This document shows positions 16,487 to 24,932 of a DNA stretch of 64,000 nt, piece after piece (position 1 is the first letter of the stretch; each line of letters starts with the position of its first letter). Source of the DNA: Phytomonospora sp040655735 (GTDB taxonomy: Bacteria; Actinomycetota; Actinomycetes; Mycobacteriales; Micromonosporaceae); contig NZ_JBFAKK010000004.1 of NCBI RefSeq assembly GCF_040655735.1, forward strand, positions 186,001-250,000, in the 5' to 3' direction. The translations under genes were made by a program, and so were the position numbers. The notes beneath the pieces were generated by a model. That model was not told where the DNA came from. It made no database searches and saw only the letters and a list, made by a program, of their open reading frames with translations.

Positions 16487-18025
16487 ATGAATAGAACGCG
16501 GCGCAACATCCTGCTGGGCACGGCCGCGGCGGGAACTGCTGCGATCGTGCTCCCGCAGGCGCTTGCGTGGGCCGGCAACAACAAGCTCCGCTACCCCTTC
16601 ACCCTCGGCGTCGCCTCGGGCGAGCCCACTCCGGACGGCGTGGTCCTGTGGACCCGCCTCGCGCCGAAGCCCTTCGAGGCCGACGCGGGGATGCCCAGCC
16701 GGGACGTGGAGGTCGAGTGGGAGATCGCCGCCGACGAGCACTTCCGCCGGGTCGTGCGCCGCGGCAAGGGCGTGGCCTGGCAGGTGTACGGCCATGCGGT
16801 GCACGTGGAACTGGGCGGCCTCGCCCCGCACACGTGGTACTGGTACCGGTTCAAAGTGGACGGTCACGTCTCGCCGGTCGGCCGGACCCGCACCGCGCCG
16901 GCGCCGGGCACGTCACCGGAGTTCCGCTTCGGTTTCGCCTCCTGCGCCAGCTACGAGTACGGCTACTACACCGCCTACGAGCGCATGGCCGAGGAGGACT
17001 TCGACCTGATCGTCTTCCTCGGCGACTACATCTACGAGTACGGCGTCGAGACCAACCACGTCCGCCAGAACTACGCCCCGCCGTACCCGTGCATGTCGGT
17101 GGAGGACTACCGGATGCGCTTCGCCCAGCAGAAGGTCGAGCCGGAGGTCCAGCAGGTCCACGCCGCCGCGCCCTGGCTGCCGACCTGGGACGACCACGAG
17201 CTGCTCAACGACTACTCCGGCATGTACAGCCCCTACGCCTGGACCGACGAGGAGTTCGCGCTGCGGCGCCGCAACGCCTACCGCGCCTACTACGAGAACA
17301 TGCCGCTGCGGAAGTCGACGCTCCCGCACGGCATCGACATGCGCATCTACCGCTCCCTCGACTACGGCGACCTGGCCCGCTTCGTCGTCCTCGACACCCG
17401 CCAGTACCGCGACCCGCAGGCCTGCCGGGGCGGCATCAAGACCTGCCCCGAGGCGAGCGACCCGGCCCGCAAGTTCCTCGGCAACGACCAGGAGCAGTGG
17501 GTCTACGGGCAACTCGACTCCTCGCCGGCGCGCTGGAACGTCATCGCCCAGCAGGTCTTCCTCTCCGCCATCGACGAGAGCGCCGGCACCGCCCAGTCGT
17601 TCTCGATGGACTCCTGGAGCGGCTACTCGGCCTCCCGCGACCGCCTGCTCAGCCACATCCAGGCGACCGGCACCAGCAACCCGATCGTGCTGACCGGTGA
17701 CGTGCACGCCCACTACGTATCCGACATCAAGGCGAACTTCAACGACCCCGCCTCGGCCTCCATCGGCGCGGAGTTCGTGGTCACCTCGATCACCTCGGAG
17801 ACCGACGGCGCCGACGCCCGCCCGACCTGGCCGGTCCTCCAGGCGGAGAACCCGCACCTGAAGTACCACAGCTTCCGGCGCGGATACGGCGCGACGACGG
17901 TCGGCAAGGACACCCTGACCACGGAGATGAAGATCCTGCCCTACGTGTCGACGAAGGGCGCCCCGGTCTCGACCGACGCGACCTTCGTCGTCGAGAACGG
18001 TGTCGGAGGGGTGGTGCGGGCGTGA
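16487..18025 (+). CDS. phoD: PhoD-family alkaline phosphatase/phosphodiesterase, Tat-exported
   Basis: A 512-residue PhoD-type enzyme. The N terminus has a twin-arginine signal (NRTRRNILLGTAAAG), as expected for a metallo-enzyme exported folded. An N-terminal PhoD domain (FTLGVASGEPTPDGVVLWTRL) is followed by the catalytic metallophosphatase domain with FGFASC, FDLIVFLGDYIYEYG, LPTWDDHE, RFVVLDTRQYRDPQAC and VLTGDVHAHYVSDIK, which carry the Asp/Cys/Asn/His metal ligands known for Fe/Ca PhoD enzymes. It releases phosphate from phosphate esters or teichoic-acid-like phosphodiesters outside the cell. GGAGG lies 9 bp before ATG. The stop overlaps the GTG start of the next gene (GTGA), so it is coupled to a secreted carbohydrate-binding protein. 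Confidence 0.92.
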   Translation: MNRTRRNILLGTAAAGTAAIVLPQALAWAGNNKLRYPFTLGVASGEPTPDGVVLWTRLAPKPFEADAGMPSRDVEVEWEIAADEHFRRVVRRGKGVAWQVYGHAVHVELGGLAPHTWYWYRFKVDGHVSPVGRTRTAPAPGTSPEFRFGFASCASYEYGYYTAYERMAEEDFDLIVFLGDYIYEYGVETNHVRQNYAPPYPCMSVEDYRMRFAQQKVEPEVQQVHAAAPWLPTWDDHELLNDYSGMYSPYAWTDEEFALRRRNAYRAYYENMPLRKSTLPHGIDMRIYRSLDYGDLARFVVLDTRQYRDPQACRGGIKTCPEASDPARKFLGNDQEQWVYGQLDSSPARWNVIAQQVFLSAIDESAGTAQSFSMDSWSGYSASRDRLLSHIQATGTSNPIVLTGDVHAHYVSDIKANFNDPASASIGAEFVVTSITSETDGADARPTWPVLQAENPHLKYHSFRRGYGATTVGKDTLTTEMKILPYVSTKGAPVSTDATFVVENGVGGVVRA

Positions 18026-19575
18026 AGGTCAAGCAGTACATCGCGGCGGCCGCCACCGCGGCGACAGTCCTGGTCGGCAGCGCGGCCTCCTCTCCCGGCC
18101 ACCCGCCCGACGGCGTGGCGCCCGAACCGGTCACGAACCTGGCGGCCGAGGGCGTCGGCGGGCTCAACCGCATCCAGCTCACCTGGGACGAGGCGGTCGA
18201 CAACGTCGCCCCCGACATCTACAAGGTCTACGGCTCAACGGATCCGCGCTTCAAGCCGGGCCGGCGGACGCTGCTGGGCGAGTCGGCGCTGACGAGCCTG
18301 CGCGTCGACGGTCTCGGCACGCATCAGACCTGGTACTTCAAGGTCGTCGCGCTCGACGGGTGGGGCAACGCGTCCGACCCGAGCGGACGCGTCACCGCCA
18401 CGACCGGCGACACCCTCCGCTACGAGGCCGAGGATCTGGCGCCGGTGCGGTCGAACACCGGCGTCGTCACGCCGAACCCGATGCGCGGCTACAGCGGCAC
18501 CTGGTCGGACCACGGGCAGGTGTTCGTGCAGGCCCGGACGGCCGCGGACTTCGCCGACCTCGCGCTCGACCTTCCCGCCGCAGGAACCTACGAGGTGCAC
18601 ACCGCGTTCACGAAGGCGCCCGACTACGGCCAGGCGACGCTCGCCGTCGACGGCCACGTCCTCGGTTCGCCTTTCGACGCCTACATTCCCAGCGGCGTCG
18701 CGAACAGCGGGGACGTCACGCTCGGCGGCGTGCCCATGGCCGAGGGCGGACATGTTGTCACGCTGGCGCCGGCGGGGAAGAACAGCGCGGCGAAGGGTTT
18801 CCAGATCGGTGTCGACTACGTCGATCTCAAGCTGACCGGCACCCTGCCCAGGGACCGTACCGCGCCGGGGCCGATCGCCGACCCGGTGGCCGTCTCCGTC
18901 GAGGGAAGTTCGACGCTGCGGGTGACGTGGCAGCCGGCCACCGATGACGTGCTGGTCACCGGTTACGAGGTGTTCGGCTCGACCACGCCGGGCTTCACGC
19001 CGTCGAAGGAGAACCTGCTCGACACCGTTCCGGGCGCCCGCTTCGACCACGCCGGGCTTCCCCTGCGCGAGACCTGGCACTACCAGGTCCGGGCCGTCGA
19101 CGGCGCCGGACGCGAGGGCCCGCTCAGTGGCGAGTTCGCCGGCGTCTCCGGTGACTCGCTCACGGTCGAGGGCGAGACCATGAAACAGATCGCCACGACG
19201 GCGAGTTTCGCGATCCAGAACAACTGCTGCTCGCAGGCCTTCTCCGGCGGCAAGCAGCTGCGGTTCATCGCCGGGAAGGCCGGCGACACCGCCGAACTGG
19301 AGTTCACCGTCGACATGGCCGGGCAGTACTCGGTGTCGACCACCTCGCTCTACGCCCGCGACTACGGGATCGTGCAGTTCGCGATCGACGGCGTCCCGCT
19401 CGGAGCACCGGTCGACCTGTACTCCGCGCCCTACAAGCTGGAACCGGTGGCGCTCGGGCCGGTCCAGCTCGCGACCGGCGCGCACCGCCTGACGATGACG
19501 ATCGTCGGCCGCAACCCGGCCAGCCCGGGATTCCAGGTGGCGCTGGACAAGCTCACTCTGACGCTGACCTCGTAA
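18022..19575 (+). CDS. Secreted protein with duplicated FN3 + carbohydrate-binding-like module
   Basis: A 517-residue Sec-exported protein (signal VKQYIAAAATAATVLVGSAA). It is an internal duplication: FN3 (~35-125; DEAVDNVAPDIYKVYGSTDP) plus a CBM35/CBM6-like jelly roll (~128-275; LRYEAEDL, GTYEVHTAF, KGFQIGVDYVDLKL), then again FN3 (~283-375; ATDDVLVTGYEVFGSTTP) plus jelly roll (~378-517; LTVEGETM, GQYSVSTTSLYARDYG, PGFQVALDKLTL). No catalytic signature is visible. Coupled by a 4-bp overlap to PhoD, so it may anchor or assist the phosphodiesterase on a glycan-containing polymer such as teichoic acid (inference). A strong hairpin terminates the pair. Confidence 0.8.
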   Translation: MKVKQYIAAAATAATVLVGSAASSPGHPPDGVAPEPVTNLAAEGVGGLNRIQLTWDEAVDNVAPDIYKVYGSTDPRFKPGRRTLLGESALTSLRVDGLGTHQTWYFKVVALDGWGNASDPSGRVTATTGDTLRYEAEDLAPVRSNTGVVTPNPMRGYSGTWSDHGQVFVQARTAADFADLALDLPAAGTYEVHTAFTKAPDYGQATLAVDGHVLGSPFDAYIPSGVANSGDVTLGGVPMAEGGHVVTLAPAGKNSAAKGFQIGVDYVDLKLTGTLPRDRTAPGPIADPVAVSVEGSSTLRVTWQPATDDVLVTGYEVFGSTTPGFTPSKENLLDTVPGARFDHAGLPLRETWHYQVRAVDGAGREGPLSGEFAGVSGDSLTVEGETMKQIATTASFAIQNNCCSQAFSGGKQLRFIAGKAGDTAELEFTVDMAGQYSVSTTSLYARDYGIVQFAIDGVPLGAPVDLYSAPYKLEPVALGPVQLATGAHRLTMTIVGRNPASPGFQVALDKLTLTLTS

Positions 19576-19579
19576 GCGG

Positions 19580-19610
19580 ACGCGGGGAGGCCACGAAGGC
19601 CTCCCCGCGT
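19580..19610 (+). terminator. Strong hairpin after PhoD operon
   Basis: ACGCGGGGAGGCC (19580-19592) pairs perfectly with GGCCTCCCCGCGT (19598-19610) around a 5-nt loop, 4 bp after the stop codon. Convincing intrinsic terminator. Confidence 0.85.
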
Positions 19611-19727
19611 TCATGCGCAGGGTGATCATTCACGCACTCACGGATCGGATCAGTGACAGAATCCCCCACGCCGTGTGTCGATCCCGTTAGGCTGGCCTGC
19701 CTGAGTCCTTAGAGGACGGAGAGCGGC

Positions 19728-19988
19728 ATGTCGCGGATCGAAGAGGTCATCAGCGCGCTCCAGCAGGTCGTCGACCGGGTCGGGGAAGCGCAGCAGGCGA
19801 CGGCGCTGGCCCTATCGGCGACAGGGGAGGCCCTGACGGGCGCCCAGGAACTCGGCGCCGCGAACACGGTCTCCGGCCTCGACGCCGTCCGCGCGCTGAT
19901 CGAGTCGCTGCAAGGCCAGGCCGACGGGCTCAAGGACGCCGCCGAGGACGCCATCTCCCGGACGCACGCCGTCGCGGGTGGCAGTTGA
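19728..19988 (+). CDS. Small helical N-terminal partner of polymorphic toxin
   Basis: An 86-residue all-helical, Ala-rich protein beginning MSRIEEVISALQQVVDRV with heptad-like spacing, of the type that precedes secreted polymorphic toxins in actinobacteria (compare WXG100-like adaptor genes). No signal peptide. GGAG lies 8 bp before ATG. Immediately after its TGA stop the same reading frame stays open and runs into the EndoU toxin domain, so it may once have been, or still be by readthrough, one polypeptide with it. Its usual role is presumed delivery or stabilisation of the toxin; that is inferred from context. Confidence 0.7.
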   Translation: MSRIEEVISALQQVVDRVGEAQQATALALSATGEALTGAQELGAANTVSGLDAVRALIESLQGQADGLKDAAEDAISRTHAVAGGS

Positions 19989-20060
19989 AGAGCCCGCGCC
20001 CCGGGCGCCGACGGCCCGCGGTTCGCTTACCCCGCCCGCCACGGGCACTGGGCCAATGCG

Positions 20061-20441
20061 GTGGGGCATCTCGGCGGACAGCCGCCGACGAGGCCCGGGC
20101 ACGTCCTGGACCCGGGCACGCGCGTCCATATCCTCTACGGCCACGGCGACGGCAGCGGTGGGCATCGATCCGGCGCCGGTGTCCCCGCCAAGACCGAGTT
20201 CCCCAAGGACTGGACGGATGAGGACATTGTCCGCTTGGTCAAAGATGTCGGCCGAAATCCTGGCAGTCCCCCGCGTCAGCGCACAAATGGCACTTGGCAG
20301 TGCAAAGGTGTCCGAGAAGACGTCGAGATCACCGTTTATCTCAGAACCGACGGCAGCGTTGCCACGGCTTATCCCCGCCGGGGAGATCCCGGTGTCGTGA
20401 AGAATCCGCCGGAAGGACGCGAGGCACATGGACGTGCGTGA
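20061..20441 (+). CDS. EndoU-type ribonuclease toxin domain, N-terminally truncated
   Basis: About 126 residues resembling the bacterial EndoU nuclease toxin domain: HILYGHGDGSGGHRSG (catalytic-type His residues), TEFPKDWTDEDIVRLVKDV, GTWQCKGVREDVEITVYL and VATAYPRRGDPGVVKNP, which is the usual ending. It would cleave RNA in competitors or sibling cells. The start is uncertain: GTG at 20061 has no visible ribosome-binding site, and the in-frame sequence is open back to the TGA at 19986-19988 that ends the helical partner gene. That gives only ~25 residues of linker (containing FAYPARHGHWANAV), shorter than usual for such toxins. Either TGA readthrough, a frameshift elsewhere, or a decayed 5' end is possible. 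The 3' end overlaps the immunity gene. Confidence 0.65.
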   Translation: MGHLGGQPPTRPGHVLDPGTRVHILYGHGDGSGGHRSGAGVPAKTEFPKDWTDEDIVRLVKDVGRNPGSPPRQRTNGTWQCKGVREDVEITVYLRTDGSVATAYPRRGDPGVVKNPPEGREAHGRA

Positions 20442-20709
20442 AATCACGAGGGCGCTTGAGGCCCTCCTCGACTCCCTGTCCGGACGGGTCGACGCCGCCG
20501 AGATCGACATGTCCCGCGACGACCTCGACGCCGGCGAGTGGCGCCTGGCCTTCGAGGCCCTCCTCGCCGCGCTGGCCGCCGAGCGGGTCGCGGTGACCGA
20601 GGCCGAACGCGCCGATCTGCTCCGCCTCGCTGCCGACCTCGACATCGATCCGGCGCCCGTCGGCGAACTCCCGGAGCGGCCGGCCGCGCAGGAGGATCCG
20701 GCCCTGTAA
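20428..20709 (+). CDS. Probable immunity protein to EndoU toxin
   Basis: A 93-residue, acidic, all-helical protein (MDVREITRALEALLDSLSGR, then DAGEWRLAFEALLAALAAE and a C-terminal acidic tail). Size, charge and position match the MafI-like immunity proteins that accompany EndoU or related nuclease toxins; no experimental function is implied. The ATG at 20428 lies inside the toxin's last codons (14-bp overlap), which couples its synthesis to the toxin and is normal for toxin/immunity pairs. Followed by a strong hairpin terminator. Confidence 0.65.
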   Translation: MDVREITRALEALLDSLSGRVDAAEIDMSRDDLDAGEWRLAFEALLAALAAERVAVTEAERADLLRLAADLDIDPAPVGELPERPAAQEDPAL

Positions 20710-20740
20710 CGCGAGGCCGTACGCCCCGCAGGACGCGAAA

Positions 20741-20774
20741 CGGCGGGCGCCCGTGTCGCCACGGGCGCCCGCCG
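20741..20774. terminator. Bidirectional hairpin between immunity gene and GH9
   Basis: CGGCGGGCGCCCGTG (20741-20755) pairs perfectly over 15 bp with 20760-20774 around a TCGC loop. It lies between convergent genes and likely terminates both. Confidence 0.85.
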
Positions 20775-20786
20775 GCCGGGGGAGGG

Positions 20787-23021
20787 TCAGCAGTCCCCGC
20801 GTGCGGCGATGAAAGCCGAGATCCACGCCAGAGGCGCGTTCCAGTTGACGGTGAGCTCGTTGGTCGACCACGACTCGATGTCATCGATGTAGCAGAACTG
20901 CGGGGCGCAGCCGGTGAGCAGGCGCTGCGCGAGCGGGTCCTGGATGCTGGAGTTGGGCCCGCCGGCGAGGGTGCCGGGGGGCGGGTTCGGCAGTGCCGGG
21001 TCGAGCTGGTCGGCGTACCAGCGGCTGTGCTGGTTCTCCGCCGCCACATCGCCGTATCCGGTCACATAGGACACGTTGAGCGCGTTGCGGCCCAGGATGT
21101 AGTCCATGCCCTCCAGCACGCCCGCGAGGTACTTCTTCGAGCCGCTGAGCTCGTGCGCGGTGGCCAGCACGATGAGGTTGTTGACGACCTGGTGGTTGGA
21201 GCCCCAGTCGTAGGAGTTCCCGGCGGGGGCGTAGGGGATGCCGTAGGGGTGGGCGTCGAGCGTGGCGAGGTAGCCGTCGGCGGCGCGCAGAACCGAGCGC
21301 CTGACCTCCGACCGGCCCGGCAGCGTGCTCGGCAGGGTCGCCAGGTCGATGCGGCCGAGCTGGGCGGTGTTGCCCCAGTCGAAGCCGCGGTCGCGCCAGA
21401 TGTCGCCGGTGTGGTGCGGCGAGGCGAGCACGAAGTCGCGGTAGGTCCGGTCACCGGTGGTCAGGTACAACTCGGCGGCCGCCCAGTAGAACTCGTCGCT
21501 GACCTCGGCGTCGTTGTAGGCGCCGCCTCCGGTGGCGTCATTGGGATCGGCGTACATCTCGGGGTTGGCCAGCGCCGCCTGCCAGGCCGCGCGTGCGGCG
21601 GCGAGGTTCTCGGCGGCGAAGGCGCGGTCGAAGCGCTTGAAGATCCGCGCGGCCTGCGCGGCGGTGGCCGCGAGGTTGAGGGTGGCGGCCGTCGACGGCG
21701 GGTGCAGTTCGCGTTTCTGCGGGTCGAGGTGCGGCATGAGCGGCAGGCCGGTCCAGGCCGCGTCGTGGATCTTGTGGTGGGCCATGCCCGCCAGCGGCTC
21801 CCCGGCCGGGACGCGCATGCTCAGCAGGAACTCCTGCTCCCAGCGCGCCTCGTCGAGGATGTCGGGGACGCCGTTGCCGCTCTCGGGGATGGCCAGGGTC
21901 GCGTCGCGGCCGGCGAGGCCGCGCTCGTACTCGCTCATGAGCTGGTGCACGGAGATGCCGCCGTTGACGACGTACTTGCCGTGGTCGCCGGCGTCGTACC
22001 AGCCGCCGGAGACGTCGAGGCTGTAGTCGCATACGCCCGGCTGGCAGGGCACGAGGGTGTCACCGGTGTTGGGCGCGACGCCCACGTGCCCGGCGGGACG
22101 GGCGTATCCGGGCCGCAGTTCCTCACTGATGGCGATGCCGCTGCGCTGCGGGTAATAGAAGCGCAGGGCGTCGACGGCGAGCCGGTCGTAGATGCGCGCG
22201 TCGATGTCGAAGGGCCGGCTGGTCTCGCCGTCGGCGACGACCGTGAGGCCGCTCGCGGCGCGGCGCAGGCCGTCGAAGGCGAGCGAGTGGACGTTCTGGC
22301 CGGAGCTGGCGTCGAGTCCGCGCGGGACGGTCGTGCCGCGGGTGAGGACCCGGCCGCCGGAGTCGACGACGGTGAAGGGGAGCGGTTCGGTGGCCTCGGT
22401 GACCAAGGTGGCGTTCTTCGGGCCGTCGGGGAGGTAGCCGACCTGGTTGACGCGGACGCGGGGTCCGGTGTCGGGCTCGTATACGGGCGGTTCGGCGCCG
22501 CCGGTGAGGGTGACGTCGTCGAGGCAGAAGCGCCACGGGTCGACGCTGCCGCCGAGCTGGAAGGCGACCTGCGCCGAGGGCAGGTCGACCGGTGAGGTGA
22601 AGGTATAGGCGAAGGCGGCGCCGCCGGGTGCGAGCTCGGGCGCGGCCGAGAGGTACTGGGTGTAGGGCGCGACGGGGAGCTGGACGAGTGCCCGCGCGAC
22701 CTTCGAGGGGTCGCCCGCGGCGAAGAAACCGAAGTCGTAGGACTCGCCGGTCTGGAGCGGCACGCCGTCGTAGCCGACGATGACGTCCCAGGGGTTCACC
22801 GTGCCGCCGGGGATGTCGGCGCACAGCTGTCCGCCGCTGGAGTCGAGGGTGATGTTCGCGGTGCCCCACCAGGGCGCGTGGCCGTTGCCGAAGGTGCCGT
22901 TGGAGATCAGTTCGGGCCCTTCGGCCTGTGCGGGGGATGTGGCGATCGCCGTGGTGGCTAAGGCGACGGCCGCGGCGATGGCGAGCGCGCCGGCGCGGCG
23001 CCGGCTGTTTGCGTTGTCCAC
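20787..23021 (-). CDS. Secreted GH9 cellulase with CBM4/9 and Ig-like domain
   Basis: A 744-residue Sec-exported endoglucanase. Order: signal (ends ~SPAQA, residue 33); CBM4/9-type jelly roll ~35-175 (LISNGTFGNGHAPWWG, FCLDDVTLTGG); CelD-type Ig-like domain ~185-275 (VRVNQVGYLPDGPKNA); GH9 catalytic domain ~280-740. In GH9 the segment DVSGGWYDAGDHGKY at 336-350 supplies the catalytic base pair (Asp343, Asp346) and STNELTVNWNAPL near 719-731 the acid (Glu722). It cleaves beta-1,4-glucan outside the cell. GTG start at 23021 follows GAGAGGA. Upstream is a perfect CebR-type box, so it should be induced by cello-oligosaccharides. Monocistronic. Confidence 0.93.
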   Translation of the reverse strand: MDNANSRRRAGALAIAAAVALATTAIATSPAQAEGPELISNGTFGNGHAPWWGTANITLDSSGGQLCADIPGGTVNPWDVIVGYDGVPLQTGESYDFGFFAAGDPSKVARALVQLPVAPYTQYLSAAPELAPGGAAFAYTFTSPVDLPSAQVAFQLGGSVDPWRFCLDDVTLTGGAEPPVYEPDTGPRVRVNQVGYLPDGPKNATLVTEATEPLPFTVVDSGGRVLTRGTTVPRGLDASSGQNVHSLAFDGLRRAASGLTVVADGETSRPFDIDARIYDRLAVDALRFYYPQRSGIAISEELRPGYARPAGHVGVAPNTGDTLVPCQPGVCDYSLDVSGGWYDAGDHGKYVVNGGISVHQLMSEYERGLAGRDATLAIPESGNGVPDILDEARWEQEFLLSMRVPAGEPLAGMAHHKIHDAAWTGLPLMPHLDPQKRELHPPSTAATLNLAATAAQAARIFKRFDRAFAAENLAAARAAWQAALANPEMYADPNDATGGGAYNDAEVSDEFYWAAAELYLTTGDRTYRDFVLASPHHTGDIWRDRGFDWGNTAQLGRIDLATLPSTLPGRSEVRRSVLRAADGYLATLDAHPYGIPYAPAGNSYDWGSNHQVVNNLIVLATAHELSGSKKYLAGVLEGMDYILGRNALNVSYVTGYGDVAAENQHSRWYADQLDPALPNPPPGTLAGGPNSSIQDPLAQRLLTGCAPQFCYIDDIESWSTNELTVNWNAPLAWISAFIAARGDC

Positions 23022-23040
23022 CGGGGGTCCTCTCGGTTGT

Positions 23041-23056
23041 GTGGGAGCGCTCCCAC
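23041..23056. promoter_or_regulatory. CebR-type operator for GH9 cellulase
   Basis: GTGGGAGCGCTCCCAC, a perfect 16-bp palindrome 20 bp upstream of the cellulase start. Its core TGGGAGCGCTCCCA is the sequence reported for the LacI-family cellulose-utilisation repressor CebR in Streptomyces. The regulator itself is not in this window; the LacI gene at 10795-11832 has a different box. Confidence 0.88.
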
Positions 23057-23120
23057 TCCGTTGCGCCGATATTGACAGCGCGTTGCCCCCGTGTCAACGC
23101 ACCGCCCTCGGCTCGCCGTC

Positions 23121-23792
23121 TCAGCGCATCAGCGACCTCCCCGTCGGGGCGAGGCGAAGCCGCTCGATCCGCTTCGAGGCCGAGCTCAGGACCGTCCATT
23201 CGGGACTGTCGGTGTAGCGCGAGTCCTGCGACTCCGCCGCCAGCCACGCGAACACGTGCTCCCCGGTGCGGACCGGCAGCGCGGTGAAGTCGTTGGCCGC
23301 GTACTCGGTCTCCAGGTAGGCCAGGAGGCGGGCGCCCGTGGCGGCCAGGACGGGCAGAGCCGCCTCGAAGCGTGCGCGGAAGTCCTCGTCGACGGGCTCG
23401 GTCAGGTGGTGAACGGTGGCGACGACGACCGTCCCCGGCGGCGGTGCTCCTGCCGGGGCTCGCTCGCCCCGCGCCGCGATGCCGGAGCCGGGCCGGACGG
23501 GGCGAAGGAGCAGGACGTCGTCGCTGTCGACCATGGTGGCGTTCGCGGCGTCCCGGTTGGCCTTCCAAGCGGGGCCGCCGTAGAACGCCGTGAGTGCTTC
23601 CCGTCGCGTCGCCATGTCGGCGAACCCGCGCAGCCATACGAAGCGGTCGGGATCGTCCAGATCGCGGAACTGGCCCAGAATGTGGGCACCGGCCGCCTCC
23701 TGCGGTTCGACCAGTTCGCCGTCGAAGATGTCGATGAGGTCGTCGCGTCTGGCGGGGCGCAGCGTGTAGGTGCGCAGTTCGTAGACGGTCAT
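23121..23792 (-). CDS. NIPSNAP family protein
   Basis: A 223-residue cytoplasmic protein whose N terminus (MTVYELRTYTLRPARRDDL, then GQFRDLDDPDRFVWLRGF) matches the NIPSNAP ferredoxin-like domain; a second, more divergent alpha+beta half follows (VVVATVHHLTEPVDEDF). NIPSNAP proteins are dimeric alpha/beta-barrel-like folds of unclear biochemical role in bacteria. Start ATG preceded by GGGAGGAA. It lies between the cellulase operator and a divergent Tat-exported protein; it shows no obvious functional link to either. Confidence 0.82.
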   Translation of the reverse strand: MTVYELRTYTLRPARRDDLIDIFDGELVEPQEAAGAHILGQFRDLDDPDRFVWLRGFADMATRREALTAFYGGPAWKANRDAANATMVDSDDVLLLRPVRPGSGIAARGERAPAGAPPPGTVVVATVHHLTEPVDEDFRARFEAALPVLAATGARLLAYLETEYAANDFTALPVRTGEHVFAWLAAESQDSRYTDSPEWTVLSSASKRIERLRLAPTGRSLMR

Positions 23793-23973
23793 GGTTCCTC
23801 CCGATGCGATGTCCGGCGGGGAACGCTACGGGCGGTGGCTGACACCTGGTGTCAGGTATTCCGAAACCTTTCGGCGAAAGTCTGGACAGTTGATCGCGCG
23901 AGGGCCAATATGAGCATTTCACTGATTCGTGCGCCTTTCGCAGGAGCACGACCCGCCAGAATGGAGTGACGCG

Positions 23974-24843
23974 ATGGAATTACCTTCCGGCACCGACAAT
24001 CACCGAACGCGACGGTGGCTTCTCACCCGTGGTGCCGCCACCGCGGCGGCGGTCGCGGTGGGCTCGGTCTGGGCCGCGCCGTCGGCGGGTGCCGCGCTGG
24101 CGACGGTCGACATGGAGCTGGTGCTCGTCGCCGCGCTCGTCGACCCGCCGAAGGCCGACACCGGACTCACTCCGGGCTGCGGACCGCATGTGCTGCCGGT
24201 GGAGCAGGCGCTCGACGCCAAGAACTACCTCGCGGCCTCCGCAGTCGACGGCCACTATGGCACGTCGACGATCACGGCGTACGCCGCTTACCAGCAGTCG
24301 CTGGGGTACACGGGCATCGACGCCAACGGGCTCCCCGGCGCGACCTCGCTGACGAGCCTCGGCGCCAACCGCTACACGGTGATCCACCCCGTCCGGGCCG
24401 GTTCGCGGACCGAGAGCTACGGCGGTAAGCGGGTCAACGCGCGCACCAAGAGCATGCTCGCCAACGCCGACGGCAAGGTGTCGTTCTCGATCACCCTCAC
24501 CCAGGGCTCGTACACGTCGTCCAACCCCGACTCGGCCGGGACGCACGACGGTGGCGGCGTGGTGGACATCGGGGTGAGTTCCCTGTCGACGACGCAGCGC
24601 TGGCAGCTGGTCAAGGCGCTGCGGCAGGTCGGCTTCGCGGCCTGGCTGCGCACGCCCGACCAGGGCTTCGCCTACCACATCCACGCCGTGGCGGTCGCCG
24701 ACCCGGACCTGTCGAAGCAGGCCCAGGCGCAGGTGCACGACTACTACTTCGGCAAGAACGGGCTGGCCAGTCACGCCGCCGACAACACCCCCTCAAGCTA
24801 CCGGGTGCCCTTCACCTGGTGGGAGAAGTACTCGCGGGGTTAG
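23974..24843 (+). CDS. Tat-exported peptidoglycan-binding / peptidase-like protein
   Basis: A 289-residue exported protein. The N terminus has a twin-arginine motif (TRRWLLTRGAATAAAV) and a hydrophobic stretch. Residues ~60-125 look like a peptidoglycan-binding domain (VEQALDAKNYLAASAVDGHYG, TITAYAAYQQSLGYTG, IDANGLPGATSL). The C-terminal part contains VIHPVRAGSRTESYGG, AGTHDGGGVVDIGVSS and FAYHIHAVAVAD: two His-containing segments arranged like those of a D-Ala-D-Ala carboxypeptidase/M15-type fold, but I cannot confirm a full zinc site. Acts in the cell wall, probably. The ATG at 23974 is used because GGAG lies 8 bp upstream. Followed by a hairpin terminator. Confidence 0.72.
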   Translation: MELPSGTDNHRTRRWLLTRGAATAAAVAVGSVWAAPSAGAALATVDMELVLVAALVDPPKADTGLTPGCGPHVLPVEQALDAKNYLAASAVDGHYGTSTITAYAAYQQSLGYTGIDANGLPGATSLTSLGANRYTVIHPVRAGSRTESYGGKRVNARTKSMLANADGKVSFSITLTQGSYTSSNPDSAGTHDGGGVVDIGVSSLSTTQRWQLVKALRQVGFAAWLRTPDQGFAYHIHAVAVADPDLSKQAQAQVHDYYFGKNGLASHAADNTPSSYRVPFTWWEKYSRG

Positions 24844-24895
24844 ACCGACCCTGCGCACCGGCCATCGGCACTGGCCGACCGCGCGACACTCCACC

Positions 24896-24923
24896 GCCCT
24901 GCCGCAGTCGCCTGCGGCAGGGC
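24896..24923 (+). terminator. Hairpin after peptidoglycan-binding gene
   Basis: GCCCTGCCGCAG (24896-24907) and CTGCGGCAGGGC (24912-24923) pair perfectly around a TCGC tetraloop, followed by a T-containing stretch. Strong intrinsic terminator. Confidence 0.85.
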
Positions 24924-24932
24924 GTTCTGCTG

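Noticed and set aside
19985..20221. Alternative TTG-initiated frame at the start of the EndoU region
   Set aside because: Arg/Pro-rich in a shifted frame and does not contain the EndoU motifs; considered only as evidence against a simple frameshift.
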